From assembly GCA_903828515.1 (NCBI GenBank), contig CAIKMD010000007.1, forward strand, positions 1,768,706-1,832,705: a stretch of 64,000 bases of DNA, in the 5' to 3' direction. Source of the DNA: an uncultured Rhodospirillales bacterium. Its GTDB lineage: Bacteria; Pseudomonadota; Alphaproteobacteria; ATCC43930; CGMCC-115725. Shown piece after piece: positions 44,121-53,588 of the stretch (position 1 is the stretch's first letter; each line of letters starts with the position of its first letter). Position numbers and translations under genes: made by a program. The notes below the pieces were generated by a model that worked only from the letters and a program-made list of their open reading frames with translations, made no database searches and was not told where the DNA came from.

Positions 44121-45011
44121 CTAATGCATGAATGGCTCGACGACCGCGTGTTCGCGGCACGTGGTGCGGCGCATGTCGCGGGGGTATTTGAAATCTTCGA
44201 ACGGTGTCGCGCGGTGCATCAGGCAGCGATTGTCCCAGATCACCACGTCACCCTTGCTCCAGCGATGGCGATAGACGAACTGGTGCTGGGTCGCGAAGTC
44301 GGTGAGTTCCTTTAACAGCGCGCGACCTTCCTCGACCGGCATGCCCTCAATATGCGAGGCGTGCGAGGCGAGATAGAGCGTTTTGCGCCCCGAGGTCGGA
44401 TGCACCTGCGCGATCTTGTGCAGCGCCGGCGGTCGCGACGCGATTTCTTCCGGCGTCGGCTCGGGGAACCCCGAGAGCACGCGCGAATACCAGATCGAGT
44501 GCGAGGCAACCAAGCCTTCGATGCGGCGCTTCATCGCCTCGGGCAGTGCGTCATAAGCGGCGCGTTCGTCGGCGAATTCAGTGTCGCCTTGCGCGGGCGG
44601 CACGCGATGCGCGTTGAGCGCCGAATAGGTCGCGCGATTGGGGTGGAACGACATGTCGGTGTGCCACAGCCGGTTGCCGTTGTTGAACTGTCGGGCGCGG
44701 CTGTCGGGCGCCTGGATGTTGCCCTCGCTATCGATATTGCCGACATCGACCAGTTCAGGCCAGGCCGCGAGGCGATCCTTGCGGCCGGTCACGGTCAGGA
44801 CATGACCATGCTGCATCGGGCCGATATGCCGCGCGAAGGCGATATGCTGCTCGTTGCTCAGCGGTACGTCGTTCGGATAAACGCAGACCGCGTAGCGGTC
44901 CATGAAGCCGACAATCTGCGCGACCTCGTCCTCGGTCAGCGGGCGCGTCATGTCGAGCCCCGTCACGCGGGCGGCGAACAGATCATGCAACGGCTCGGCA
45001 ATCAGGGGCAT
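44121..45011 (-). CDS. TauD/TfdA-family Fe(II)/2-oxoglutarate dioxygenase
   Basis: 296 residues from the ATG at 45011, which has GGAGG (45017-45021) five bases upstream; an ATG at 45026 adds five residues. Iron ligands are His and Asp in RLWHTDMSFHPN and His in NRCLMHRATPF; the 2-oxoglutarate Arg is probably in the late RRTTCREHA. This matches TfdA-like enzymes that hydroxylate and cleave ether or sulfonate substrates. The real substrate is unknown. Confidence 0.9.
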   Translation of the reverse strand: MPLIAEPLHDLFAARVTGLDMTRPLTEDEVAQIVGFMDRYAVCVYPNDVPLSNEQHIAFARHIGPMQHGHVLTVTGRKDRLAAWPELVDVGNIDSEGNIQAPDSRARQFNNGNRLWHTDMSFHPNRATYSALNAHRVPPAQGDTEFADERAAYDALPEAMKRRIEGLVASHSIWYSRVLSGFPEPTPEEIASRPPALHKIAQVHPTSGRKTLYLASHASHIEGMPVEEGRALLKELTDFATQHQFVYRHRWSKGDVVIWDNRCLMHRATPFEDFKYPRDMRRTTCREHAVVEPFMH

Positions 45012-45065
45012 CGCGGCCTCCGTCATTCACGGATTGGAGAATAGCGCCAAGCCCGTGCCTCCCGC

Positions 45066-45071
45066 TAGACT
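45066..45071 (+). promoter_or_regulatory. -10-like element compatible with leaderless transcription
   Basis: TAGACT lies six bases before the acylase ATG at 45078 and no Shine-Dalgarno is visible. The geometry matches that seen at 11266 and 50289. No clear -35. Confidence 0.25.
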
Positions 45072-45077
45072 GCACGA

Positions 45078-47381
45078 ATGAAGCGGTTTTCTCGGTTTTT
45101 CTCGGTCTTCCTGGTGCTCGTCGTCGTCGTGGGATCGGGCGGGCTCTATCTCTGGCTGCGCTCGTCGCTGCCGGTGACCGACGGCACGTTGGCGCTGCCG
45201 GGCTTGTCGGCGCCGGTCACGATCACGCGCGATAAGAGCGGCGTTCCCACCATCAAGGCGCAGAACGATCCCGACGCTGCCTTCGCATTGGGCTTCGTCC
45301 ATGCCCAGGACCGGCTGTTCCAGATGGACCTCATGCGGCGCTTCGCCTCCGGCCGGCTGGCCGAGTGGTTCGGCGCACGCGCCGTCGACAGCGACCGCTC
45401 GATGCGGGTGCTTGGGCTTTATCGCGCGGCCGAGGCGCAATACGCGCTGTTGAGCCCGGCGCTGAAAGCTGTCTTCGACGCTTATGCCGCGGGCGTCAAT
45501 GCGTTCCTGGCCACGCGCCGCGGTGCGCCGCCGCCCGAGTACGTCCTTCTCAGCGTGCGACCGGATTCATGGACGCCAGCGGACTCCTTGGTCTGGGGCA
45601 AGATCATGGATCTGCAACTGACCGGCAATTATCGGATGGAGCTGTTGCGCCAACGTCTCGCGCAGCACCTGAAGCCGGAAGAAATGGCGGTGCTGTTTCC
45701 CGCCTATCGCGGCGATGCGCCAATCGTGCTGGGGCAGCTCGACGCGGACCTTCCCGGCGTGCCGCCGCAACAGGCTGCGTCGAACGAGTGGGTCGTCGAC
45801 GGCAAGCATTCGGTATCGGGCAAACCGCTGCTCGCCAACGACACGCATCTGGGATTTTCCACGCCGGGTGTCTGGTATCTCGCGCGGATCGAAACGCCGG
45901 ACGATACGCTCTCGGGCGTGACTTCGCCCGGCGAGCCGATGGTGGTCCTCGGGCATAACACTCATATCGCCTGGGGCTTCACCACGACCGGCGGGGACGT
46001 TGAAGATCTGTTCGTCGAAAAAGCCGATCCGACCGATCCGGCAAAATACCTGACGCCGGACGGGACAGAACCGTTTATGACGCGCAGCGAGACGATCAAG
46101 GTCCGCAGCGGCGATCCCGTGACGATCACGACACGCGCGACGCGACATGGACCGATCATCTCCAATCCGGCTGCCGAAGGCGACGCGCTCGCGCTGTCGG
46201 CGACATGGCTGCAAGGCGACGATCATACCCCCGATGCGCTGTGGGGCATGACCCACGCCCATGATTGGGATGGCTTTCGTGCCGCCCTGCGGCAGGCGGT
46301 CGCGCCTGAGCAGAACATCGTCTATGCCGATATCGACGGGAATATCGGGTTCTTCGCGCCGGCGCAGATTCCGATGCGCGCGGCGGGCAATGGCTTTGCG
46401 CCGGTGCCGGGCTGGACCGGCGATCACGACTGGACGGGGTTCGTACCGTTCGACGCGATGCCCATGGGTTTCAATCCGCCGAGCGGACGTTTCTTCGCGG
46501 CCAACAACAAGATCGTGCCGGATTCCTATCCCTATTTTATTACCAACGATTGGGAGTTGCCGTTGCGCGCCGAACGCATCGGTCAATTGCTCGATGCGAC
46601 GCAGGTGCAATCGCCTGAAACCTCGGCGGCGATCCAGCGCGATACCGTCTCGCTGATGGCGCGGCGGCTATTGCCGTTGATGCTGACGGGCACATCCGAT
46701 GCGCCGCGCTCTCGCGAGGTCATACGCCTCCTGAAAGCCTGGGACGGGAAAATGGATCGCGACCGGGTCGAGCCCTTGCTCTTTACCGCGTGGCTGCGCG
46801 AGTTCAATCGTCAGGTCATTGCCGACAAGCTAGGCGCTCAGTTCGAAAGCTACTGGTCGCTCCATCCCGATGTGATCGAGAGCATCCTCACGGCGCATCG
46901 AGACTGGTGCGACGACCGCGACACGCCGTCGATCGTCGAAACCTGCGAGCAGCAACTCGGCGCTGCGCTCGACCGTTCATTGGGCGAACTGGATACGCGC
47001 TATGGCGGCGACATGAGCCGGTGGAAGTGGGGCGAGGCGCATCGGGCGAGCTTCCGCCACCCGATCTGGCCGAACATCCCGGTACTCGGCAACTGGCTGG
47101 CCCTCGATATTCCCGACGATGGCGGTTACGACACGATCGACAATGCCAGCACCCAGATCGGCGACGAATCGCAACCCTTTGCCGCGATCCATGGTCCGAC
47201 GATGCGGATGATCGTCGATATGGCGGCGCCCGATGCTGCGCGCTTCGTGGTAACGCCCGGCCAATCCGGCAATGTGCTCTCGCCGCACTATGCCGATCTG
47301 ATGAGCCGGTGGCGCGACGTGACCTATGTGGGCTTCAGCGACGATTCGGCGGGCGGGGTGCTGACGCTCACGCCACGTTGA
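45078..47381 (+). CDS. Penicillin acylase family Ntn hydrolase
   Basis: 767 residues. An N-terminal membrane anchor or uncleaved signal (FFSVFLVLVVVVGSGGLYLW) is followed by the alpha region (VTITRDKSGVPTIKAQNDPDAAFALGFVHAQDRLFQMD), then the autoprocessing site before Ser235 in AASNEWVVDG, then the beta chain with KPLLANDTHLGF, TSPGEPMVVLGHNTHIAWGFTTTGGDVEDL and the late NYG-like end. Members cleave amides such as penicillin G or acyl-homoserine lactones in the periplasm; which one applies here is unknown. Confidence 0.92.
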   Translation: MKRFSRFFSVFLVLVVVVGSGGLYLWLRSSLPVTDGTLALPGLSAPVTITRDKSGVPTIKAQNDPDAAFALGFVHAQDRLFQMDLMRRFASGRLAEWFGARAVDSDRSMRVLGLYRAAEAQYALLSPALKAVFDAYAAGVNAFLATRRGAPPPEYVLLSVRPDSWTPADSLVWGKIMDLQLTGNYRMELLRQRLAQHLKPEEMAVLFPAYRGDAPIVLGQLDADLPGVPPQQAASNEWVVDGKHSVSGKPLLANDTHLGFSTPGVWYLARIETPDDTLSGVTSPGEPMVVLGHNTHIAWGFTTTGGDVEDLFVEKADPTDPAKYLTPDGTEPFMTRSETIKVRSGDPVTITTRATRHGPIISNPAAEGDALALSATWLQGDDHTPDALWGMTHAHDWDGFRAALRQAVAPEQNIVYADIDGNIGFFAPAQIPMRAAGNGFAPVPGWTGDHDWTGFVPFDAMPMGFNPPSGRFFAANNKIVPDSYPYFITNDWELPLRAERIGQLLDATQVQSPETSAAIQRDTVSLMARRLLPLMLTGTSDAPRSREVIRLLKAWDGKMDRDRVEPLLFTAWLREFNRQVIADKLGAQFESYWSLHPDVIESILTAHRDWCDDRDTPSIVETCEQQLGAALDRSLGELDTRYGGDMSRWKWGEAHRASFRHPIWPNIPVLGNWLALDIPDDGGYDTIDNASTQIGDESQPFAAIHGPTMRMIVDMAAPDAARFVVTPGQSGNVLSPHYADLMSRWRDVTYVGFSDDSAGGVLTLTPR

Positions 47382-47538
47382 GTATGCCGGATTTGCTTTG
47401 CCGATTCGACCATGTCGACGAGGGCAGGCGCTCCTCGTTGCATGGACCGGCGCCAGCAGCTAAACTTTTCGCCAGAGGAATACTAAAAACTGCAAAATCG
47501 GGGAAGGCGCGGCTGAGACCGCGTGAGAGGGTTTCGTA

Positions 47539-48063
47539 ATTCTAAATCGTCTGACACCGATCGCGTTGCTTGTTATTGCTGCCGCAGGTCTTTCTGCCTG
47601 TGCGGCGCCGACTCCGCCGGTTGCCGTCGTGCCGACCCCCGCCGTGGCCATCGTCGCGCCGCCGCCGGTCGCCGAGAAAAAAGACACTGCTTTCACCGAG
47701 AGTGGCGTGGCCTCATGGTACGCGAAGAGTCGCAAGCTCAAGCGTACGGCCAGCGGCGAGAAGATGACCAATGACGAACTGACTGCGGCGCATCCTTCAC
47801 TGCCCCTCGGCACGGTCGCGCGCGTGACCAATCTCGATAATGGTTTATCGGTGATCGTTCGTATCAACGATCGCGGTCCATTCAAGAAAAACCGAGTGAT
47901 TGATGTCTCGAAGTTGGCGGCGACGCGGCTCGGCATGACGGGCGCCGGCATCGCCCAGGTTCGCGTTGACGTTTATGTCGCCGATCAGCTCGCGGTTAGA
48001 GACTTCAACGGTTTTGCCCTCAGTCTCTATACCGGCAAAGGTTACGTGCTCACTCAACGATGA
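47539..48063 (+). CDS. RlpA-like DPBB lipoprotein (probable ATT start)
   Basis: About 174 residues if translation starts at ATT 47539, which sits seven bases after GAGAGGG (47525-47531) and gives a perfect lipoprotein signal (I/M-LNRLTPIALLVIAAAGLSAC). The only other in-frame candidates, CTG 47551 and TTG 47566, drop the basic residue. The lipobox LSAC is followed by a Pro/Val-rich linker, then a double-psi beta-barrel with GVASWYAKSRKLKRTASGEKM and VRINDRGPFKKNRVIDVSKLAATRLGM. It lacks the SPOR domain of long RlpA, so it is a short form. Overlaps DUF1330 by 14 bases. Confidence 0.75.
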   Translation: MLNRLTPIALLVIAAAGLSACAAPTPPVAVVPTPAVAIVAPPPVAEKKDTAFTESGVASWYAKSRKLKRTASGEKMTNDELTAAHPSLPLGTVARVTNLDNGLSVIVRINDRGPFKKNRVIDVSKLAATRLGMTGAGIAQVRVDVYVADQLAVRDFNGFALSLYTGKGYVLTQR

Positions 48064-48328
48064 ACATGCGGCCCTTGGTCGATTTCATCCGGATCGCCTT
48101 GGCCGGCGCGTATTCCGGCGAGTCATGCCAACGTTTGGCGGCTTCCGCATTTTCGAACGCCAGCATCGCCACGCGCTTCGGCGCTTCGCCCTCGAGTTCG
48201 GTGACGGTTGCGCCGCGCACGACGAAGGTGCCGCCGTATTTTTCCAGGGTCGGCAGGAAAAGCGGCCCATATGCTTTAAATGTTTCCGGATCGATGATCT
48301 CATTTTCGGCGATGACGTAAGCGGTCAT
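48050..48328 (-). CDS. DUF1330 family protein
   Basis: 92 residues from the ATG at 48328, where GCGAGG precedes the start by about six bases. The ferredoxin-like DUF1330 fold is shown by MTAYVIAENEIIDPETFKAYGPLFLPTLEKYGGTFVVRGA and a late AMLAFENAEAAKRWHDSPEYAPAKAIR. The family is usually a dimeric alpha-beta protein of unclear function. The longer upstream frame has no domain. It is convergent with the lipoprotein gene. Confidence 0.85.
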   Translation of the reverse strand: MTAYVIAENEIIDPETFKAYGPLFLPTLEKYGGTFVVRGATVTELEGEAPKRVAMLAFENAEAAKRWHDSPEYAPAKAIRMKSTKGRMFIVE

Positions 48329-48539
48329 GACATGCCTCGCATTATTTTTTTCGACCGTATTTATATAATGAAATGTCGACACGCCGGTAGCGCGCCGGAT
48401 TTTATGGTTTAAAAGCATTCATCATTAATAGTCGAACGAATACTATCGAATGAGACTCGCAACAGACGAAGTTGCTTCAATGAAGTCTTAACCGCCGGCC
48501 TCCTAAACTTCGCGATAAGTTTTAGCTGGCGAGGACGAC

Positions 48540-49016
48540 ATGCAATCCGCCTATCTCGATCTCATTGCCCTGGTGGAACGTCTCCACCGACAATTCCTCG
48601 AATTGGTCAAGCTCGAGCTTGACAGCAACGGGGTGCACGACATCAACAACGTGCAAGCCATGATTCTTTACAATATCGGCGACCTCGAGATGACCGTCGG
48701 CGAATTGACGCTGCGCGGTTGTTATCTCGGCTCGAACGTCTCTTACAACGTGAAGAAGATGCTCGAGAACGGTTACATCGTGCAGGAACGCTCCTCGCAT
48801 GACCGCCGCTCGGTTCGCGTTCATCTGTCGGAAAAGGGCATGGCCCTCCAACTGAAGTTGAAGCGCATGCACGAACGTCACATGTCTTCGCTGAACCAGG
48901 GTGTGGTTCAGGGCGACGATATGGTCGGTGCGCATCGCACGCTGCGCCGTCTCGAGCGCTTCTGGACGCACGCGGTCGAACTCGGCTCGCGTTCCGTCGC
49001 GAACACCGCCGCATAA
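48540..49016 (+). CDS. ldtR: LdtR-like MarR-family transcriptional regulator
   Basis: 158 residues matching the alphaproteobacterial LdtR group. It has YLDLIALVERLHRQFLELVKLELDSNGVHDINNVQAMILYNIGDLEMTVGELTLRGCYLGSNVSYNVKKMLENGYIVQERSSHDRRSVRVHLSEKG, a winged helix with wing SSHDRRSVRV. In Liberibacter and Sinorhizobium LdtR controls L,D-transpeptidase and stress genes (family knowledge). An AT-rich 120-base upstream region holds its promoter. Terminator at 49040-49067. Confidence 0.9.
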   Translation: MQSAYLDLIALVERLHRQFLELVKLELDSNGVHDINNVQAMILYNIGDLEMTVGELTLRGCYLGSNVSYNVKKMLENGYIVQERSSHDRRSVRVHLSEKGMALQLKLKRMHERHMSSLNQGVVQGDDMVGAHRTLRRLERFWTHAVELGSRSVANTAA

Positions 49017-49039
49017 AGACATTCGTCGGGCGACTAGCG

Positions 49040-49067
49040 AACGCCGGTCCGTCAGGGCCGGCGTTTT
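49040..49067 (+). terminator. Rho-independent terminator after ldtR
   Basis: AACGCCGGTCC (49040-49050) and GGGCCGGCGTT (49055-49065) form an 11-base stem with one G-U pair and loop GTCA, followed by TTTTGCTTT. It lies 23 bases after the ldtR stop and just before the gcdH 3' end, so it may also slow transcripts from the other side. Confidence 0.8.
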
Positions 49068-49070
49068 GCT

Positions 49071-50258
49071 TTAGAAGGCAGCGTGGCCCGTCATCGCCCG
49101 TCCGAGGATGAGGGCGTGGATGTCGTGTGTGCCCTCATAGGTGTTGACGGTTTCGAGATTCATCATGTGACGGATCACGTGATATTCGTCGACGATGCCG
49201 TTGCCGCCATGCATGTCGCGGGCGGTGCGCGCGATGTCGAGCGATTTGCCAGTCGAATTGCGTTTGAGGATCGACACCATCTCGGGCGTGGCGCGGCCTT
49301 CGTCCTTCAAGCGGCCGAGCCGCAGGCATGCATGCAGGCCGAGCGTGATCTCAGTCATCATGTCGGCGAGTTTCTTCTGCACTAGCTGGGTCGCGGCCAG
49401 CGGCTTGCCGAACGCACTGCGCGACATGGTGTAGTCGCGCGCGGCGTGCCAGCAGGACTCGGCGGCGCCGAGCGCGCCCCAGGCGATACCGTAACGCGCA
49501 TTATCGAGGCAGGTGAACGGGCCGCGCAGACCGGTGACTCCGGGGAGGATGTTTTCCTCGGGCACGAAGACGTCGGCCATGACGATCTCGCCGGTGATCG
49601 AGGCGCGTAAGGAAAACTTGCCGTCGATCTTCGGGGTCGAAAGTCCTTTCATGCCGCGTTCGACGATGAAGCCGCGAATCACGTCGTCGAGCTTCGCCCA
49701 GACGACCATCACGTCGGCGACCGGCGAATTGCTGATCCACATCTTGGCGCCGTTCAGGACATAGCCGCCGTCGACCTTCTTGGCCCGGCTTTTCATGCCG
49801 CCGGCATCAGAGCCGTGATCGGGCTCGGTCAGGCCGAAGCAACCGACCATCTCGCCGGTGCAGAGCTTGGGGAGGTATTTCTTCTTCTGCGCGTCGGTGC
49901 CGAAATCATTGATCGGGCCCATCACCAGCGAGGACTGGACACTGAGCATCGAGCGATAGCCGCTATCGACTCGCTCCACCTCGCGCGCGACCAGGCCGTA
50001 GCAAACGTAATTCACGCCGGCGCAGCCATAGCCGTCGATCGTCGCGCCGAGAAACCCGAGCTTGCCCATTTCGGGCATCAGGTCGGGATCCCATTTCTCG
50101 TCGCGGAAGGCCTGCTTGATCCGGGGGGCCAGTTTCTCCTGGGCATAGGCACGCGCGCTGTCGCGTACCATGATCTCGTCGCTGGTCAGCTCGGCATCCA
50201 GCAGAAGCGGGTCCTGCCAGTTGAAGCTTGGTCTTTCCTTACGCGGCGCGGTCGCCAT
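49071..50258 (-). CDS. gcdH: Glutaryl-CoA dehydrogenase
   Basis: 395 residues, typical GcdH length and start ([32 protein letters not shown]). [20 protein letters not shown] and [18 protein letters not shown] are the FAD/substrate regions; the catalytic Glu is in [21 protein letters not shown]. It oxidises and decarboxylates glutaryl-CoA to crotonyl-CoA in lysine, tryptophan and aromatic breakdown, passing electrons to ETF. GGGAGA precedes the ATG. It is divergent from the DUF6898-like gene. Confidence 0.93.
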   Translation of the reverse strand: MATAPRKERPSFNWQDPLLLDAELTSDEIMVRDSARAYAQEKLAPRIKQAFRDEKWDPDLMPEMGKLGFLGATIDGYGCAGVNYVCYGLVAREVERVDSGYRSMLSVQSSLVMGPINDFGTDAQKKKYLPKLCTGEMVGCFGLTEPDHGSDAGGMKSRAKKVDGGYVLNGAKMWISNSPVADVMVVWAKLDDVIRGFIVERGMKGLSTPKIDGKFSLRASITGEIVMADVFVPEENILPGVTGLRGPFTCLDNARYGIAWGALGAAESCWHAARDYTMSRSAFGKPLAATQLVQKKLADMMTEITLGLHACLRLGRLKDEGRATPEMVSILKRNSTGKSLDIARTARDMHGGNGIVDEYHVIRHMMNLETVNTYEGTHDIHALILGRAMTGHAAF

Positions 50259-50288
50259 CGGATTCTCCCGTTATTCTCAAAAGCGCGG

Positions 50289-50294
50289 TATTCT
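50289..50294 (+). promoter_or_regulatory. -10-like element of a probable leaderless small gene
   Basis: TATTCT is followed by six bases and the ATG at 50301 with no ribosome site. No good -35 is evident. Confidence 0.3.
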
Positions 50295-50300
50295 AGCGTC

Positions 50301-50486
50301 ATGGCGCCAGAGCGCGAGGTCCTCTTTGAGTTTTTCCGCGTCGGATCGGTGGTCCGGGTCACCGCCATCGACGCGGAATCCGGAATCGAGGCGGTGATCG
50401 TCGGCGACCCGGCACGGGGCGAGACGGCATTGAAGCGCCTCGCCATGCAAAAACTCGATTATGTGATCGCCAAGCGGAAGAGTTAG
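50301..50486 (+). CDS. DUF6898-like small protein
   Basis: 61 residues: MAPEREVLFEFFRVGSVVRVT, then AIDAESGIEAVIVGDPARGETALKRLAMQKLDYVIAKRK. The REVLFEFFRVG start, the AIDxxSGIEAxIVG strand and the ALKRLAMQKLDYVI helix match what I recall of the small alphaproteobacterial DUF6898 proteins. Role unknown. Its 3' end overlaps the MsrQ-like gene by four bases. The longer in-frame reading runs antisense to gcdH and was rejected. Confidence 0.65.
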   Translation: MAPEREVLFEFFRVGSVVRVTAIDAESGIEAVIVGDPARGETALKRLAMQKLDYVIAKRKS

Positions 50487-51340
50487 GCCGCGCGGAGCTT
50501 CGGGCCTCGTTTGATCAGTTGGCGCAATGCGCCCAGCAGAGCGACGCCACCGGTCGAGGCCAGCACGACCCAGCCGGGTCGGATGCCGGTATCCAGCGAG
50601 AAATTCGCCATCAGGACCCGATCGATCGGCGCACCGACTGCGAAGCCGTAATAGAGCGCCTCGCAGACGACGGTCAGCGCCCAGGCGGTGACGCACATGC
50701 CGGCCATGGCCAGGACCGGCAGCCGTCCACGTCCGAAATACCAGGTGATCGCCCGGCATCCCATCAGCCAGACATAGATGCCGGCCATCACCGAGGGCTC
50801 CCATTCGTCGAGCTTCGATTGCATGCAGAAATGAATCACGGCAAGCAGGCCGATGACATAGACGATGCGGTGAAGGCTCTGCCAGCGCCTGGCACCCAGG
50901 CGTTTTTGCCATCCGTCGGTGGACGTCGTGGCCAACACGACAAGACCGAGCAGCGCAGTGAAACCGATGGTCAGGTAAATCCGCAGTGCGATTTCCGATG
51001 CTACCATCGTCACGTCGAACGATTCATCGACGTAATAGAGCCAGAGGTGGGTCAGGACATAGATGCAGGCAGCCACGCCGATCATGCGGCGAACCTGAAG
51101 CAGGGCGGGCCACTGCAGGACGATCCGGGCCGGCGAAATGACCAGCGATATAAAGATCAGGCGAATGGTCCAATCGCCATATTGATGGATCGCCTCGGTC
51201 AGCGGGCGGGCGCCCAGCCGGTCGAGCGACAGGGAAACGATCGTCCAGATGCCCGGGATGAACAAGGCCACGAAGACAACGGTCTTAAACGGCGAGAACA
51301 TGCCGCCATAATCGAAAAATGGGCCTTTGCGAAAATTCAT
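50483..51340 (-). CDS. MsrQ/YedZ-like membrane heme protein
   Basis: 285 residues with about eight hydrophobic segments in two groups. The ferric-reductase-like domain holds heme-ligand histidines in VLTHLWLYYVD, RRWQSLHRIVYVIGLLAVIHFCM. MsrQ passes electrons from quinone to the periplasmic methionine sulfoxide reductase MsrP, but no msrP lies beside it. The C-terminal third (about 190-285) has extra membrane segments not typical of MsrQ, so the partner could differ. Confidence 0.75.
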   Translation of the reverse strand: MNFRKGPFFDYGGMFSPFKTVVFVALFIPGIWTIVSLSLDRLGARPLTEAIHQYGDWTIRLIFISLVISPARIVLQWPALLQVRRMIGVAACIYVLTHLWLYYVDESFDVTMVASEIALRIYLTIGFTALLGLVVLATTSTDGWQKRLGARRWQSLHRIVYVIGLLAVIHFCMQSKLDEWEPSVMAGIYVWLMGCRAITWYFGRGRLPVLAMAGMCVTAWALTVVCEALYYGFAVGAPIDRVLMANFSLDTGIRPGWVVLASTGGVALLGALRQLIKRGPKLRAA

Positions 51341-51438
51341 GCCGGCGTTTCATACCTGAGGCGTCGCGGGAATCCCATCACGATTCGGCGATTTGTCCGC
51401 TTGCTCGTGCGGGCCGCGCCGCATAATTTGAACCGGGC

Positions 51439-52353
51439 ATGAGTTATTTCCTCCAGCAATTGATCAACGGTCTCGCCCTTGGGGCGATCTATGGCCTGAT
51501 CGCCATCGGTTACACGATGGTCTACGGCATCATCGGCATGATCAATTTCGCCCATGGCGAGATTTACATGATCGGCGCCTTTGTCTCGCTGATCACCTTT
51601 CTCGTCCTCGGACTGGTCGGGATCAGCTACATACCGTTGGCTCTGACCATCGTGCTGATCTCCGCGGTCGGGTTCACCTCGTTTTATGGCTGGACGGTCG
51701 AGCGTATCGCCTATCGCCCATTGCGCGGCTCGTTTCGTCTGGCGCCACTGATCTCGGCGATCGGTATGTCGATCTTCCTGCAGAATTACGTTCAGCTCCT
51801 GCAGGGCGCGCGGGTGAAGACGCTGCCGCCGGTCATCCAGGGCGGGTTCCAGCTCATGGAGACCAACGGCTTCGTCGTCCAGGTCAGCTATCTCCAATTG
51901 ATGATCGTGGGCGTGACGGTCGCGCTGATGGCGGGTTTCACCGTCATGATCGCCGCGACCCCGCTGGGCCGGGCGCAGCGCGCCTGCGAACAGGACATGA
52001 CCATGGCGGCGCTGCTCGGGATCAATGTCGACCGGACGATTTCGACCACCTTCGTGATCGGCGCCGCGCTCGCCGCCGTCGCCGGCATGATGGTCACGAT
52101 GTATTACGGCGTGATCGATTTCTTCATCGGCTTTCTCGCCGGTATGAAGGCGTTCACGGCGGCGGTGCTGGGTGGGATCGGCTCGCTGCCCGGTGCGATG
52201 CTCGGTGGCCTGCTGATCGGCCTGATCGAGGCATTCTGGTCGGGTTATTTTTCCTCGGCCTACAAGGACGTGGCGGTCTTCGGCATCCTGATCCTGGTGT
52301 TGATCCTGCGTCCGTCCGGGTTGCTCGGCCGGCCCGAAATCGAGAAGGTCTGA
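51439..52353 (+). CDS. livH: Branched-chain amino acid-type ABC permease LivH
   Basis: 304 residues with about eight membrane segments. The family signature is LINGLALGAIYGLIAIGYTMVYGIIGMINFAHGEIYMIGAF near the start and MKAFTAAVLGGIGSLPGAMLGGLLIGLIEAF near the end, with RAQRACEQDMTMAALLGINVDRTISTTF as the cytoplasmic coupling region. First gene of the liv operon. It pairs with LivM; the ligand may be an amino acid or another small acid. Confidence 0.93.
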   Translation: MSYFLQQLINGLALGAIYGLIAIGYTMVYGIIGMINFAHGEIYMIGAFVSLITFLVLGLVGISYIPLALTIVLISAVGFTSFYGWTVERIAYRPLRGSFRLAPLISAIGMSIFLQNYVQLLQGARVKTLPPVIQGGFQLMETNGFVVQVSYLQLMIVGVTVALMAGFTVMIAATPLGRAQRACEQDMTMAALLGINVDRTISTTFVIGAALAAVAGMMVTMYYGVIDFFIGFLAGMKAFTAAVLGGIGSLPGAMLGGLLIGLIEAFWSGYFSSAYKDVAVFGILILVLILRPSGLLGRPEIEKV

Positions 52354-53588
52354 TGAAAGTAGCGGCGCTCGCGAAGGAATCCGCCTTCGCGGCGTTCGTC
52401 GCGCTGATACTCGCTATTCCGCTCGTTGGCTTCGACACCGTCGAGGCCAATGGCGGCATCGGCATCGAGAGCCGGATGAGCTGGGTCGGAATCGCGGTCC
52501 TGGCGGTCTTTCTCGGCCGGATCGCGATCGGATTGCTGCCCCGTCGCGCGCCGAGTCTCGTGTTGCCCGGCACGGGATTTCTGTCGCGCCATATTCGTGT
52601 ACTCGGGATTTGCGGTATCGTCGTCGCCGTGGCACTGCCGTTTCTGCCGGGATCGTCACGCTACCTGGTCGATCTCGCGACGACCGTGCTGATCTACATC
52701 ATGCTCGGCTGGGGCTTGAACGTCGTGGTCGGTCTCGCCGGATTGCTCAATCTCGGGTACGTCGCGTTTTACGCGGTCGGTGCCTACGCCTTTGCGTTGA
52801 GCGCGCAATATTTTCATTTGGGATTCTGGCAGGCGCTCCCGATCTCGGGTGCGCTCGCGGCCTGCGTCGGCATCCTTTTGGGCTTTCCGATTCTGCGCCT
52901 ACGCGGCGACTATCTAGCCATCGTGACGCTTGGTTTCGGCGAGATCACCCGGATCATTCTCTTGAATTGGGGTACGGTCACCGGTGGTCCTAACGGCATC
53001 AACGACATTCCGCGCCCGACCTTCTTCGGTTTGCCGCTGGCGGCGAACGCGCCAGGCGGCGGCCAAACCTTCGCGCAATTTTTCGGCATTCCCTATAACG
53101 CGGGCCAGCGGATCATCTTTCTCTATTTCGTAATTCTCGTGCTCGCGCTGGGCACCAACTATGTGACGGTGCGCTTGCGTCGCCTGCCGATCGGGCGCGC
53201 ATGGGAGGCTTTGCGCGAAGATGAGATCGCCTGTCGCGCGCTTGGTATCAATCCGACGAACGTGAAACTTTCGGCGTTCGCGATCGGTGCGTTGCTCGCC
53301 GGATTCGCTGGTGCATTCTTCGCGACACGCCAGGGTTTCATCAGTCCGGAAAGCTTCAGCTTCCAGGAATCGGCGACAGTGCTGGCGATCGTGGTGCTCG
53401 GCGGCACTGGCAGTCAGCTCGGCGTCGTGATCGCGGCGATCGTTCTGGTGACGTTGCCGGAGTTCGGGCGCGAATTGGTTCAGTTCCGCATGTTGTTGTT
53501 CGGCGCCGCAATGATCGCGATCATGGTGTGGCGGCCACGGGGAATCATGGCGTTGCGGACACCGTCGGTGCGGTTGTCCTCCTCATGA
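52353..53588 (+). CDS. livM: Branched-chain amino acid-type ABC permease LivM
   Basis: 411 residues; the ATG shares one base with the livH stop. An N-terminal extension with two extra membrane segments precedes the common core, which begins near YLVDLATTVLIYIMLGWGLNVVVGLAGLLNLGYVAFYAVGAYAFAL. The coupling part is RLRRLPIGRAWEALREDEIACRALGINPTNVKLSAFAIGALLAGFAGAFFA. Its stop overlaps livG. Confidence 0.93.
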   Translation: MKVAALAKESAFAAFVALILAIPLVGFDTVEANGGIGIESRMSWVGIAVLAVFLGRIAIGLLPRRAPSLVLPGTGFLSRHIRVLGICGIVVAVALPFLPGSSRYLVDLATTVLIYIMLGWGLNVVVGLAGLLNLGYVAFYAVGAYAFALSAQYFHLGFWQALPISGALAACVGILLGFPILRLRGDYLAIVTLGFGEITRIILLNWGTVTGGPNGINDIPRPTFFGLPLAANAPGGGQTFAQFFGIPYNAGQRIIFLYFVILVLALGTNYVTVRLRRLPIGRAWEALREDEIACRALGINPTNVKLSAFAIGALLAGFAGAFFATRQGFISPESFSFQESATVLAIVVLGGTGSQLGVVIAAIVLVTLPEFGRELVQFRMLLFGAAMIAIMVWRPRGIMALRTPSVRLSSS

